Origin: Siphonodentalium dalli
Lineage: Eukaryota > Mollusca > Scaphopoda > Gadilida > Siphonodentaliidae
Length of the DNA: 64,000 nt
NCBI GenBank assembly: GCA_032622095.1
Contig: CP136061.1
Coordinates: 128,478,754 to 128,542,753, forward strand
Direction of reading: 5' to 3'
Part shown: positions 35,229 to 46,912 of the stretch, in pieces
Layout: every line of letters starts with the position of its first letter
Numbering within the stretch: position 1 is the first letter of the stretch
Notes under the pieces: model-generated
The model's database searches: none
The model's input: only the letters and a program-made list of their open reading frames with translations
What the model was told of the DNA's origin: nothing
Made by a program: the position numbers and the translations under genes

Positions 35229-38200
35229 TTTATGGGTGATTCTACGGTAACTGAGCAATTTGAGTATCCCGGTACATCAGAATTACAAACTTCGTTCTGT
35301 GGTGTATGATAGGGCACACTATGTGTAGTTAGACAGAAATATTCGAGAAATGTGGTTGGAAAAAATTATTTGCTGATTATTTTCTCATTTTGTCTGTTTT
35401 AGACCGTTAGTGTAAACCAGAACGTCATTACACTAACGCACTTTATCATCAGTTCAAGCAGGCACCACATGTATAGTTACGAAGATATGGCCATTTATTA
35501 TGGTTATTCGCGTTCCTTGGCAACTTCGCAATTTTCGGAGTGCCGGGGAGGTTCTAGTTCTGAAAATAAAAGCTTCATCTGAATTTTCGAGGCACAAACA
35601 TGTGTATTTTTTCGCCCATTCTTCGGAACACTTCTTGAATATTCTCGGACGTAACCACTTTCATGGGGAATAATGATTCATATTATATTAAACACCCACG
35701 AAGAATAAATCGATGGAATGGGAGATTCATTGTGTTATATATTTCGGATAACTCAGCTGATAATCCTTAGCGTTAGTGTAATGACGATTTTGTTAGTGTA
35801 ATGACGCACCGTTAGTGTAATGACGTTATATCCTCCTGTTGGACAGTAGATGGCTGATGAAATGACCATGCGACACCAGTGGTGCATGTACATATTATAC
35901 GATACCTATTATAACCATTTATATGTGTTTTTGGGGTAAGTGTGGACATTATGATGAACAGAGAGGTATGTTGCTGTCAGATGTGTAACAAGCCCGTAGC
36001 TAATCCGATACTTCTACTGATGGTTAGTGGTCGCTATTGACCATCAGCAGAAGGCTTTGATTTGGATTATCCCGTAGCCAGCTTTTGTGGTGGGCGGTTA
36101 AAAATTACGAATCTGATGCCGAATGCGCGTAGTGTAGAGTAAGAGGTTGTGCGTGTGGCCCCATCCTGCGGATTGGGCCCGGTGCCCACCCCATGCAGCG
36201 CCCCTGGGAAAATATGTGTATACTCAGTGCACCGAGAGCGATTCTGGGCCTCAATTTCGAATCTCTAATTGAGAAAAACAATCAGTTTAAGGTGCCAATA
36301 TAGAAGCTAAATTCCTGGGCGGCCTCCATCGGGGAACTTTGTGAAACATCACTGCTTTGATATGATTCTGGAGCCCATCAGTGTCAATTTCGATTTTCTA
36401 TAGTTCATTGAAAATGCAATCAATTAAAGATGTCAATGAAGCCAAATTGCGTCAATGTGTGGTGCGCGAAATAAGGGGCCCGGTGTGGGCCTTCCCTGGA
36501 ATTTTTGTTGTAAACGTCAATGTTCGAATTATGACAGCGATTCCGGACCCATATGAAGCGTCAACTTCGAGTTTCTAACTCAGGAAAAATATAGAAGTTT
36601 AAAGGAGACCAGGGTTTCACGTTCTAAACTTATGAGTGTTCGCGAGAGTTACTTCGTGCGGATTGCCTTCTCCCTTAAAGTGCTGAAAACTTCCACCCCT
36701 CCCCTCTCCAACAAAAATCTGGTGATGATATGGAACAACTGGATACATAATTGCGGAGACAACCTTCCCACCATTTATTCCCGTCCCTGCCGGTCAAACA
36801 CAAGTAATTGTTGCATGTATGTATCTTCGAGGGTGGGGATAATTTTCCCGGGTATAGGTTGTCATAACATTTGCTGGCCTTCTCCACACGTAAACCGTGG
36901 TGGGCGAATCCGATACAGCTCAGGATATTTTGGTCCAAGAAACCTTATGAAGATACAATCGAACTATTATGTGTGTTATATGAAAATGACAGCACTCTTC
37001 TCTTTTTTCGAATGTTAAATGACAACTTGGAACTAGGTATATTAGCAACTAACCCGAATTGTTACTGACCGCAGACGGACCATGGCGCTGTAATACCAGG
37101 TACCCATAGTTAGGCCGTGGACATGCACATTGTCTGTAGTATATCATGGATTCATACGATGTCCATATGTACTTTAGGTTATATGGACACATCGGACAGT
37201 TATGCCACGTATCCACCTACACATATTTGACCAATGCCCTATATAAAGATCATTGGTGGTGGTCCCTTTGAATATTCCATGCACCAATGCCACCATGCTG
37301 CAGGCTGGCCATGGACCGGGAGTCATATATGTAGGTCATGGGACACAAGTCGATCAAGGTATGATATGACATTGTACCCAAGAATGGGCAGGTGTCTATA
37401 CGTAGGACATTTAAGGACCCAGCCCCGTGTACATGATATATCTACGTCATGGACAGAGAAAAGTATGTTGGCGATGCCTTTGTGGAAAGAAAAATAATTG
37501 TTTTCATCGACAAAATGCTACATGGTGCAGTTTAGTTTGTTAAAATTGCCATAATAGCAGTCATATGTCATATTTTCGATTTCGGGTATGTCCCTAGCAA
37601 CCGTTATCACACTGGTAGGTAAGAAATATGGTAATTTTCCTGTCAGATCCACACTGACAACAACTATTATAAATGTTTTCACCATTAAAATGATACATGG
37701 CGTATTTTAGTTTGTTAAAACTGCCATAATATTAGTCATATGTGCTTTTATTCGATGTTGGGCAGTTGCCTAGCAACAGTTGCTAAGGAAGGACCTGCCG
37801 CCATTGCCTCCATATCTGAAAATGATGAGTAGTGCACGGGGAACATATATGCCAAGTTTCATGATTGTATCACATTTTGCACAATTGTTACACCATGAGC
37901 CTGGACTATAATGAAAACCTCGTTATTACACAAACGCAGCGTCATTACATTAACACAAACAACGTTAGTGTAATGACGCGTTAACTAGTGTAATGACGAT
38001 TTCGCGTTCATCATGTGATAACATTTTTGAATATCGACAACCAAACCAATCAACTAGTTTTGTGAACACGCTAATTACCTCAGACGCTTTTATCAAAACT
38101 GTTTAATGTTCAGTCAATGCATATAGTATTTTAGTGTTCCGCGTTAGTGTAATGACGGTGAATAAATATACGGTACAAAATCCGGAGATTCAAATGTTAA

Positions 38201-38753
38201 TTTCCCTGAGAATTTCACGAATACTCAGGAAACTTATTTTTTTTATTGTTAACATGGAAGTTTCCATTCACGTTGCGACAGATGTGATATACAACTGACA
38301 CCAAAGGGAAACGTGGCAACCCATTATAGGCTCGCGTTAGTGTAATGATTCTGGATCATGGGACAACGTTTTTGTGACAAATAGATAGCTTTTTGTTGGA
38401 TGCTTCGTTGGTATCTCTGTGTAATTTTGGTGTCATTAGATTCCTTGCAAAATTCCACACCAGAAGGTGGATTTCGGTTTTGAATACACATTCACCAGTG
38501 CATAAGAAAAATCGGATAAATTGGGCGTGTCTGCTCTGGGACATGCAGTTTCGTGGTATCTTGCCGGTTATCGTCATGCCTAAGACCCATACCGGAGTAT
38601 GGTAGTCACTTAATTTTGGTATCTAATTAATGCCTGGATTCTGAGTTTTAAAATGATGGCCATTGTACTTGCTCGTGATGAGCAGTGCTTGTCTTGTGGT
38701 GAATTGTGCCCATAGGACAGTGTTTTGCTCAGTTACCGTAGAATCACCCTTTA
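35229..38753. mobile_element. 3.5 kb element with 25-bp perfect TIR and a repeated 15-bp motif
   Basis: The left end GGGTGATTCTACGGTAACTG (continuing AGCAA, 35234-35258) and right end (38725-38749) are perfect 25-base inverted repeats. TTTA flanks both (35229-35232; 38750-38753), a possible 4-bp duplication although one extra T at the left leaves the border uncertain. The 15-mer GTTAGTGTAATGACG or a near copy occurs about nine times: inverted at 35423, direct at 35772, 35792 and 35811, inverted with a change near 37939, direct at 37963, 37984 (variant), 38143 and 38336 (variant). None was seen in the middle 2 kb or outside the element. There is no transposase frame. Subterminal clustering suggests transposase-binding sites. 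Confidence 0.75.
36250..37870. other. interior of the 3.5 kb element, no gene
   Basis: Diverged direct duplications are visible: 'CAATTTCGA.T.TCTA' phrases at 36252, 36386 and 36560, and a pair of about 180-base units with 'AGTTTGTTAAAA.TGCCATAAT' at 37530 and 37710. Open frames here are short and have no family resemblance. Confidence 0.45.
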
Positions 38754-39129
38754 ACGAGGTGAGCTTTAATTAAACGAAAGAAGCATTCTACATAAACTAT
38801 TTGTCATGGACTCAGCCAGTGTGCCATATATTTGTGTCAACTAAGGTCGCTTTGCGTGGTAAAAGTGAAAAGTGAAAGTGGAAAATCCTATTGAAAATGA
38901 AACTGAAAGTAGCCTACAATTTTGGGAAATTCCGCGGCAGATTGCAGTGAATCTATACTATTATATTGGAAGTGAATGTACAATTCCTGGAATTCTATCA
39001 GATATCCCGACTCTGCTCGTTTTCGTGATCATAGGTTATATAGGCCCTATATGACCACGAAAACGAGTCGAGTCGCGATACATCCATCGGTACAAACACA
39101 TTGTGTATACGATACAATTTTCACTTGAT

Positions 39130-39490
39130 GACCAGAAAATAAAAGATCGCGGTTAATCCAAGTCTCCAACATAACAGACATGCGCGCTCCAATTAAAATT
39201 ACCCACAATTCACTTCACTACACAGGGGTCCCAAAGGGTTATACATTATTTTCAGGCTATCAGAGTATTTATATTTTCAACAACATATTATTACACCAGT
39301 GACTTTAAGTTTACAATTTCAGCATGTCCTGACCCTATGGATACGATTTATCATATTTTCAAAAACGTATTATACACCGGTGCCGTTAACTTTACACTTT
39401 CAGCATATACGTGATTCTATTGGTACGATTGATTAAGGTACAAAAAACATATCCAAGAATATATTTCTCTATTCGACCATGAGTCTATAC
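39130..39490 (+). repeat. direct repeat, copy 1
   Basis: Shares 'TTATTTTCAGGCTATCAGA', 'TATTATTACACC.GTGACTTT' and 'GTTAACTTTACA.TTTCAGCAT' with 39897-40230 in the same order and strand. A diverged third piece with ACACCGGTGACGT is at 54700-54790. Confidence 0.85.
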
Positions 39491-39896
39491 ATATCTGTAC
39501 ACTAGTGTCCACCCACTTCGTGGCGGGAATAACCTTACAAATTCGCAACTGTCTACTACTATAGCTCATGTATTAAATCAATCCCCGGCCACCTGCCCCC
39601 TGTGCATAATAACTGTTTCATTTGTACCGCGCACTTCCGCGTAGTTCTGCGCAGTTCCGCGCACTGTTTCGAGGTGCCGGTATACTACGGGTTTATCGAG
39701 TACGCTATTTTATAAACAAACTTTTGTCAATAGCCGTTTTGGTCAAACTAAACCTTTTTCGACCGTGACAGCAGATCCGAATAGTAGCTAAGATGTATTT
39801 AGATAGAATTATCAAAAGAATTTGACCGATTAGGGTGCATTTTAAAAGAATCGAGTGGAGAAATCTTGCTGACATTTTCATAAAACACGCCGATAA

Positions 39897-40230
39897 TTCC
39901 AGAAGATAAAAGATGGCGGTTATCACAATAGAACAGGCATAATATTACCCATAATTCACCTCACTATACCAGGGGGCTCCCAACGGGTTATATATTATTT
40001 TCAGGCTATCAGATTATTTATATTTTCAACAACATATTATTACACCGGTGACTTTAAGATTACAATTTCAGCCTGTCCTGACTATCGATACGATTGAGTC
40101 ATATTTTCAAAAACATATTATACACCGGTGGCGTTAACTTTACAATTTCAGCATCTACGTGATTCTATCGGTACGATTTGAGTAAGGTACAACAAAAAAA
40201 TCTTCGCCCACTCGACCACAGAATTGGAGA
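39897..40230 (+). repeat. direct repeat, copy 2
   Basis: Second copy of the block at 39130-39490, about 85-90% alike by eye. The intervening 400 bases show no duplication. Confidence 0.85.
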
Positions 40231-40414
40231 CTACCACTGAATATGAAAAACAGCCACACTAGAAACACCACATGGTGGCGTAATTAAAATGAGTTAATGA
40301 CTCCAGTCCGTAAATGGCTTAGTGAGACATAAGACATTATGCATAAGTGTAATTGATCAAGTCATAAACTCATTTTCTTTATAACTATCATGTTGTTTGT
40401 ATCGATCGTTCATA

Positions 40415-40545
40415 GATAATTTCAGTGTATTTTGCACTCACCCATGGCTTAAATTCATTCATTTGTTGCATATCTTCTGTTGAGTATATATAAAATGAGA
40501 TGGTCCCATACTAGTAAATGGCCGGATTTAGTGTACAGCCCCCCT
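40415..40545 (-). repeat. dispersed repeat, copy 2 (inverted) of 34612-34770
   Basis: On the minus strand it reads TGTACACTAAATCCGGCCATT and further through the 'AATGAATGAATTTAAGCCATGG' block, matching the copy at 34612. Confidence 0.75.
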
Positions 40546-41508
40546 TACTTGTGTAGCCATGTATATTAACATATTTGTTTTTCGAATAAAAAAACACAGA
40601 AGTAATACCAGCTCGGACAAAATTATGCATGTTGCGAAAAAATTCTGATTTAATAATAAGGGGGATAACTCCACTAACAAAAGTCGGGCAGATCTCACAA
40701 TCGCAGATCTATTCACAGGTTCACATGGTACTAAATATCTCTGTCATATTTCAAAAAACATTTACCGACAAATGTTCGAATACAAGCGTAGACAAAATTG
40801 CAAGATGATTACAGTATACCGCTCCCCCATAACTTCAATCAAGAATAGTAGAAATACTCATCGCAACCAAATAATTAGCAATTATTTTTTTCTTAATTGT
40901 TGTGTATAATTATACCTCATTGTGGTCTAATAATCTTCAGGGACGAGTAAGAACCGAAACATGACATTTACTGTGTTAGTTTTGAATTGGTGTGCCAATT
41001 TAAAACAGCGAAAATATTACTGCTCAAATTTAAATACGAGTAAGGTACGTTTTTCATATACTTGTTTAAGAAGATAACCCTCACCGAGGTGATATGTTAA
41101 GGAAATCAAAGAAAAGCATGTATTGATACTTAGCTCGTGCACGTCTCTATAACAACCAGTGGAAATATTATTTTGGTCCACTATTATATTTGGGTCCTGA
41201 GGATGGATTAGATTGTTATCATGTTTATAGAAGAGAGGAAATATATCATAACACGCCAGCTTTTAGACTAAAAGCCACGTTCATGCTAAACGCCACAGAC
41301 CTTTACTGAGTTGATTTGTAAAAACTCTTAAATGTCAAATATCTGTATAATATAAACAAGAGTGCATCACACAGAAAGGTGCTCTGTTGGTGATGCAAAT
41401 AGAAGCTAAAATCGTTAATGGACCAAGGCTTATTACATTTCATCACGGCAGGTAATACTTCCTCACTTAATGGCCTGTCAGACAAATCTATCATTGCAGT
41501 GGGCTGCC
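40546..41508. other. upstream flank of the Cys-loop receptor gene
   Basis: No coding sequence or repeat structure was recognised in this AT-rich flank. Any distal promoter elements of the receptor gene would lie here. Confidence 0.35.
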
Positions 41509-41517
41509 TATATAAAA
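41509..41517 (+). promoter_or_regulatory. TATA box of the Cys-loop receptor gene
   Basis: TATATAAAA stands 139 bases before the chosen ATG at 41648. A start of transcription about 30 bases downstream (near 41540) would give a 5' UTR of about 100 bases with no intron needed. A possible splice acceptor, TTTTCATTATCTTTAG (ending 41614), offers an alternative with an upstream non-coding exon. Confidence 0.45.
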
Positions 41518-41647
41518 CTTGTGTTACTGAGCTCAGATCATATGTTCAGTGAATTCAGAGACAAATCTTCCAACAGATGAAATCAAAATTTAACGCCGTT
41601 TTCATTATCTTTAGGTTCAATAATTGAATCAGAGCTTTCATATCAAT

Positions 41648-42844
41648 ATGTTACTACATGCTGTTATCTTCATCTGGTGTCTTCCATACAGTTTGACAAT
41701 GGAAAGGAAAAGTGAGCATGAACGTTTGTATGAAAGTATTACCACCGGGCGCAACTTGAAAATTATTCCGGTTGAACGAGGGAAAACAATTGTTGAAGTT
41801 GAGATTACTTACAATCTGATGAAAGTTTACAAACTCGATGATGTTGATCAAGTTTTATGGACAACTGGATTTCTAGAGCTTCATTGGAAGGACAATTCTT
41901 TACAGTGGAATTATTCAGATTATGAAAATATTTCCGAAACCGTGCTTCTAAGGGAAGATATATGGCTACCGGACATCGACCTGGCCAACTTTCATGGATC
42001 GAGGATTCACCTACATGAAATAAGTCCAAAATTGATCGTTAGAAGTGACGGAAGTATCCAATGGAGTGTAGGAACGACATTCAAAAGCGACTGTGATGTC
42101 GTGATTTCTTATTTCCCATTTGACAAGCAAACGTGCCGCTTGATATTTGTGGATTGGACATATGGGTATACCAAATATCGAACTGAATTGAAGAAAAAAA
42201 CTCGAGACAAAACAACTTCTTATTATATCATTGCACATAACAATAACTGGGATATTGTTGAAGATATGACAGAATGCATTTCTAAACGTAATGATGGAAC
42301 AGCATATGTTGCAGAGATTGTTTTGAAGAGAAAATCAACATTTATTATAATGAACACTATTATTCCACTGGTCGTTCTGACCATTCTGAGCATGTACACT
42401 TTCAATATTCCGGTTAGTTCTGGAGAAAGGATCTCCTATGCCATTACCGTCCTCTTATCTTTCGTGGTTATTTTGAATTCTGTATCGTCAATTCTACCAG
42501 CAAATGGAGAAGACATATGTTATCTGGAAGTGTATATCACTCTCATGCTGTGTTATAGCGCAACCTCGGCAATTCTAACAATAACAAGCTGCAACATTGA
42601 AAAAGCCAGCAAACCAGTGCTACGCATCTGTGCCTTCATTACAAGAATGCGAATGGACGAATTGAAAGATAATGAAATCCTCAAGAAAATGTGGTATAAT
42701 ATGCTCCTAGAAAAACTTGACACGTTCTTCTTCAGAATGGACCTGTTTCTGTTTGTTGTTACCTCCGGTATATTTGGCACATTGTTCTACTTTGCAGATG
42801 AATCAGACCATGTAAAGCTGGATGCACATCCATGTGAACCTTGA
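41648..42844 (+). CDS. Cys-loop ligand-gated ion channel subunit (nicotinic receptor-like), single exon
   Basis: Encodes 398 residues of a pentameric ligand-gated channel subunit for the plasma membrane. I chose the ATG at 41648, eight codons inside the longest open frame, because it starts a signal peptide (MLLHAVIFIWCLPYSL). The extracellular domain has WLPDI (106-110) and the Cys-loop C149-C163 with exactly 13 residues between, including YFPFDKQTC. Membrane helices: M1 about 233-253, M2 about 260-282 preceded by GER (259-261), whose Glu is the ring typical of cation-selective channels, M3 about 291-314, M4 about 363-384. The cytoplasmic M3-M4 loop is only about 45 residues, short for the family. 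The adjacent-cysteine pair of acetylcholine-binding alpha subunits is absent (a single C210 lies nearby), so it is non-alpha-like or binds another ligand. No introns: a retrocopy or part of an intronless lineage. The frame is intact. Confidence 0.93.
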   Translation: MLLHAVIFIWCLPYSLTMERKSEHERLYESITTGRNLKIIPVERGKTIVEVEITYNLMKVYKLDDVDQVLWTTGFLELHWKDNSLQWNYSDYENISETVLLREDIWLPDIDLANFHGSRIHLHEISPKLIVRSDGSIQWSVGTTFKSDCDVVISYFPFDKQTCRLIFVDWTYGYTKYRTELKKKTRDKTTSYYIIAHNNNWDIVEDMTECISKRNDGTAYVAEIVLKRKSTFIIMNTIIPLVVLTILSMYTFNIPVSSGERISYAITVLLSFVVILNSVSSILPANGEDICYLEVYITLMLCYSATSAILTITSCNIEKASKPVLRICAFITRMRMDELKDNEILKKMWYNMLLEKLDTFFFRMDLFLFVVTSGIFGTLFYFADESDHVKLDAHPCEP

Positions 42845-44080
42845 ACTTCACTATCTTCACTAATATATAGCATAGTAGAAGAATCCCATGAATAGTTTAT
42901 ATAATTTCCGCACAACCTGACAATTATAACCAAAGAGGTTTTTTAAAAAATAATTTTTATTGAGATCAAAAATACATACTCAATCAGGCTTGTCATACAA
43001 AATTACAAACATTTGGCAAAAATAGCAGAAATTGAAGATAATTACAATTAGATATTCAGTTTCAATTATTATTTTTCTTTCCACATTTCAATGATAGAAA
43101 AAATAGAAATGAGAACTTCATATAAAGTTGATTCAGTCTAAGGGAAGCATCTAAGCAGGTATCGAGTCTCTACTATGACTAACCACCCTAACAGTGTGAC
43201 TTGTTGTGAATAGAGAATTTAAAAGTGTCCATCTTTCAAAGAAAGTTTTTTCCTTCCTAATTATAACCAACGTTGTGATTGGAATGGGGAGCTAAGGTTT
43301 GTTTGGAATTAAATATAAACAATATTTATTCCCAAACAAATAATTAATATGGCCTAACAAAATTTCATTGATAGGTGATGGGTGATTGGAATCGGATGAG
43401 ACAACAAGCCTATTGTGGCTCTCTGGGGGTTTGTACTTTACGTGGAGAATAAACCATTGCATAATATTCTCGATATGCTGTGTGTTGGACCTATTATCTT
43501 AATATTATTACAAATGAATAAATGGGAATAAATGTTTTTTCTGTATCTGTAATCTATGCTTAAACGGATATGGCTAATTAGAGCATCCAAATTTTGTTTA
43601 CGTAATTTGGAAGTCGGTATAATATATATTTACAAATATACGAAACCTGATATACCGGCTGCATGTGCTCTGAAAAATACTTGCCATGGTCACAGCCATT
43701 TTCCAACTGTTTTCCATTTTTCGCACAGAAGTAAAATAAACGCTATTTATTTCTGCCATATCAGGAATAGACTAACACGGAACGCTCTTTTCTGTTCCAT
43801 ACTTATACATGGTTGTTGTTTGTTTGGCACCCAAACACAGTGTTCAAAGTTGTAAATGGCAAATGGCTGGGTTTTTTTTACCCAAACTTACTGTTCAATG
43901 TTGTAAATTTTGTAACTCCAATGCGTCTTTCTGGGACATATACTGGTCGTAGAAGGGTAGTTCAAGTATATACCTAACACACCGTTGATATTGGCAGATT
44001 CCACCACATATTAGAAATTCTAACATGTGGAAGCTTATTTTATTTTTGAGGGAAGATCTATATTGATGGGGAATGAAATG
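42845..44080. other. downstream flank of the receptor gene, dispersed repeat fragments
   Basis: No second gene is seen. A phrase with ATATCAGGAATAGACTAACAC..AACGCTCTTTT (43763-43795) belongs to the AACGCTCTTTAT family, and a 'CCAAAC...TGTTCAA.GTTGTAAAT' phrase occurs twice (43830, 43880). A related AAGACGCA / CCCAAAC block is at 55990-56060. Confidence 0.45.
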
Positions 44081-44294
44081 TACATATTTGAGCTTAAGCA
44101 AAAATATTTGCGCTTAAACACAAATATTTGTGTTTAAGCTCGAATAATTATGCTTAAGCTCAAATAATTGTGCTTAATCGCAAATGTTTGTGGTTAAGCG
44201 CATATAATTGTGTTTAAGAGCAAATAGTTGTGCTTAAGCTTAACACAAACAATTGTGCTTAAGCACAAATAATTGCGCTTAAGCGCAAATAATT
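44081..44294. repeat. minisatellite of palindromic 22-bp units
   Basis: About nine to ten units of the type CAAATAATTGTGCTTAAGCG in both orientations follow each other. Both AATAATT/AAATATTT and GCTTAAGC are self-complementary, so the array can form hairpins at almost any register. Confidence 0.85.
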
Positions 44295-44709
44295 ATTAAA
44301 AGTGAATTTGGCCTCCCATACACAGCAGTTTAAATTATTGGATCAAGAAGAGTAGAAATACCCGTCATCAACAACAAATAATAACTTTCTCGCTGCACAG
44401 TTTATGACATCGTCTCTTGTGGACGTTTTATATCATTAAATCCCCTCAATGTCTTCGTAATGACTTCTGATTGAAATGAAATTTATTTAAAATCCTATCA
44501 AAGCATGAACATAAACATTGAAAATGTCAGAGCATTAACAATTATTCCATATAACACAGACTTTCAAGCAAACGTTCGAATTAAAATTTATCAATGTTCT
44601 TGAAGACTGGATATCCTACTTCAATTTGAAAGCGTTGGGCACGGTTTGTGGCTTGTCATTCTTCAATAGACAGTCGGGAGATTCATAATTTCCATTCATT
44701 AGACATACA

Positions 44710-45637
44710 TTAAGGACTTCGCTAACCCAATTTTCCCCAAATTTGATGGAGTCAAAATAAAGGTTTATGTTCACTTTTGTTAGTAATCACAGTAACCAAA
44801 CACATGAATGCAACATGTTAAGAGCATTATTAATGGTGGAATATGTTAGAAATACTAAATGTGAAATTTATAGAGGTTTTTTAAATCTATTTTTTTCGAA
44901 CCCAAAATCAATAAACACAAAGTCCATATCAAAGAAAAAAATATGGCAATGTCTACTGAACATTGTGAAGAATGATGAACAATAAAATAATATTCATATT
45001 TATCAAGCATTCTTTGATAAAATTACTAAGAACCAATTGTTTACAAATCATTGAGTAAGTTACCTGACATCGCTTATAGTGAGGTGGAAGTTAAATGTTA
45101 ATATCTGTGGACAGTGGTGTGTTGTGAATCTCTTGACAAAAGAATTGTCTAATCCCCAATCTGGTGTACCCTCATAGCCCAGAAACTAGGTCACCAATCA
45201 TCCTGAGTCAGGATAAAGTACAGCACTGGCTGGTCATAATCCCCATGAATCCCAACAGACTTGAGTGAACATTATCTTGACCCATCAAATTCAGTTCCCA
45301 AATAGCTTTGCTGAGCAATGAAAGCTACCATTTGTAGACAACTGCTTCCAAGCCAAAAATCTTAATAAAACTGAAGAAATGTGAGTATATCTTTATTGTT
45401 CATCATTCTTCACAGTGTTCAGTACACATACCCATATTTTTTTCTTAGATATGATCTTTGTGTTTGTTGATTTTGGGTTCGAAAAAATAAATTTTAAAAA
45501 CATAATCTACCATGAATTATACTCTTAAAATGTAGCATCCATGGGTATGGTTACTGTGATTAGTAATAAAAGTGAACATAAACCTTTATTTTGGACTCCA
45601 TTAAATTTGGGGAAAATTGGGTTAGCAAAGTCCTTAA
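44710..45637. mobile_element. TTAA-flanked foldback element, 920 bp
   Basis: The outer ends GGACTTCGCTAACCCAATTT (44714) and its complement (ending 45633) head inverted arms of about 270 bases (44714-44990 and 45385-45633) around a 395-base middle. TTAA stands directly outside both ends. TTAA target sites are characteristic of piggyBac and Kolobok transposons; with no transposase this is a non-autonomous member. Arms differ by roughly 15% by eye, so it is old. Confidence 0.75.
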
Positions 45638-46240
45638 AGGCACGGGTGGCGTTCGTTGCCGAAATATTCATATTTGTTCAAATCGCCATCAACAAAAGGA
45701 ATATTAAAATATATATAGTTTTGTTCATATGCCAAACATAATCAGCTCGTAAATAGTATATTGTCGTCAATACGTAAGATGGTGTACGTAAACAAGAGCC
45801 TGGTCGTGTTACATAAGATTTGCTTCTGTTTACATAAGTGACACAGCGCAATTATATTGGTTAATCACACACAAGTGATACAAACGCTCTTTATTGTTTC
45901 CATATCAGGAAAACGGTAACAAATAACGCTCTTTATGTTTACCATATCCGGATCTAAACAAAAGCTTGGTTCTGTAACGTTTTTTTTGCATTTGTTTACA
46001 TAACAACAGAAAAAACATTTGACAATAACATACTGTTTATGCCATATTTCTGACTGGTATAAGAACAAAGTCTGTCTATATTTTACTATTATATGGCGGT
46101 TTTTGACGGAGGTGAATATTTCAACAGCATACCCACCGCTAACGCCGCCCGTATATTTCTTGAGAATAATGACTGCATCCCCGGTCATTTTACATTCTCA
46201 ACTGAGAATAGTGTTCCGACTATAATACATGGATGTACTC
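45638..46240 (-). repeat. dispersed repeat family, copy shared with 63440-63955
   Basis: On the minus strand it matches 63440-63955 across about 500 bases: CAGCATACCCACC/GGTGGGTAT, 'ATAAACAGTATGTTAT', 'TTATGTAAACAAA', 'GGTAAACATAAAGAGCGTTA' and the AAGGCACG end next to the TTAA element. No coding capacity. A partial copy is at 12460-12770. Confidence 0.8.
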
Positions 46241-46775
46241 CTAATTTCTGCATCTAGCAAACCTATCCACTTCGATCATAGCTAGTCGTAGGCTTATATT
46301 TCTCTATGTCTAGATTTTTCATCAAAATTACGAAATCTTGGTCTAGATTACGCAGATGTTCACATCAATGTTGGTTAGAAAATCTAAATATCAGACCAAT
46401 CTCGACATTTTCATTCTGAAAATTTCCGATTATTGACAAGGAAGTCACCCAACGACTTGATTTTTCTCTTGGTTTGCAGTTTGGTCTGAAATTGTAACCA
46501 AAACATCCTGTAAGAAAAAGTAAGTAATATTATATATCTTGTTGGAGAAGCCATTTTCCACATGTTTAGATTTGTTACCCAAGTACCATGAGTTTCAATT
46601 GAATATATTTTGGTATGGTGGCAGAACAATGAGTGAAAGGATACACCCATACGATGGGTCTCGTCGATTGATTTTCACATGAGTTACGGACCTTCTTGAA
46701 CTTAGAAATCTGCACAATTTTTCATCCATACAAACAGTGACCCTTGCCTACTCTCAAAACCGATGAACGATTTGG
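46241..46775. other. intergenic stretch, nothing recognised
   Basis: No gene or repeat structure is supported. Confidence 0.3.
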
Positions 46776-46912
46776 GGTATGTCTTTCGTGTAAGAATACA
46801 CTAACCCTAACTCTAACCCTAGCCCTAACCCTAACCCTAACCATAACCCTAACACATGTGGAGAATGGAGGGTGGTGCGTGGTTTCGTGTATTCTTACAT
46901 GAAGGATATACC
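46776..46912. repeat. interstitial telomeric repeat bounded by 26-bp inverted repeats
   Basis: 46799-46855 is an array of about nine CCCTAA-type units with a few variants (CTCTAA, CCATAA). On either side stand inverted arms: left 46776-46801 (GGTATGTCTTTCGTGTAAGA...) and right 46887-46912, matching at about 22 of 26 positions. TTAGGG is the ancestral animal telomere repeat, so the array is an interstitial telomeric site. Confidence 0.85.

Noticed and set aside
36632-37018. 128- and 87-codon overlapping frames inside the 3.5 kb element
   Set aside because: Neither resembles a transposase or any known domain; probably chance openness.
41624-41647. Upstream start of the Cys-loop receptor frame
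   Set aside because: The codon at 41624 is TTG; the first ATG at 41648 begins the signal peptide directly.
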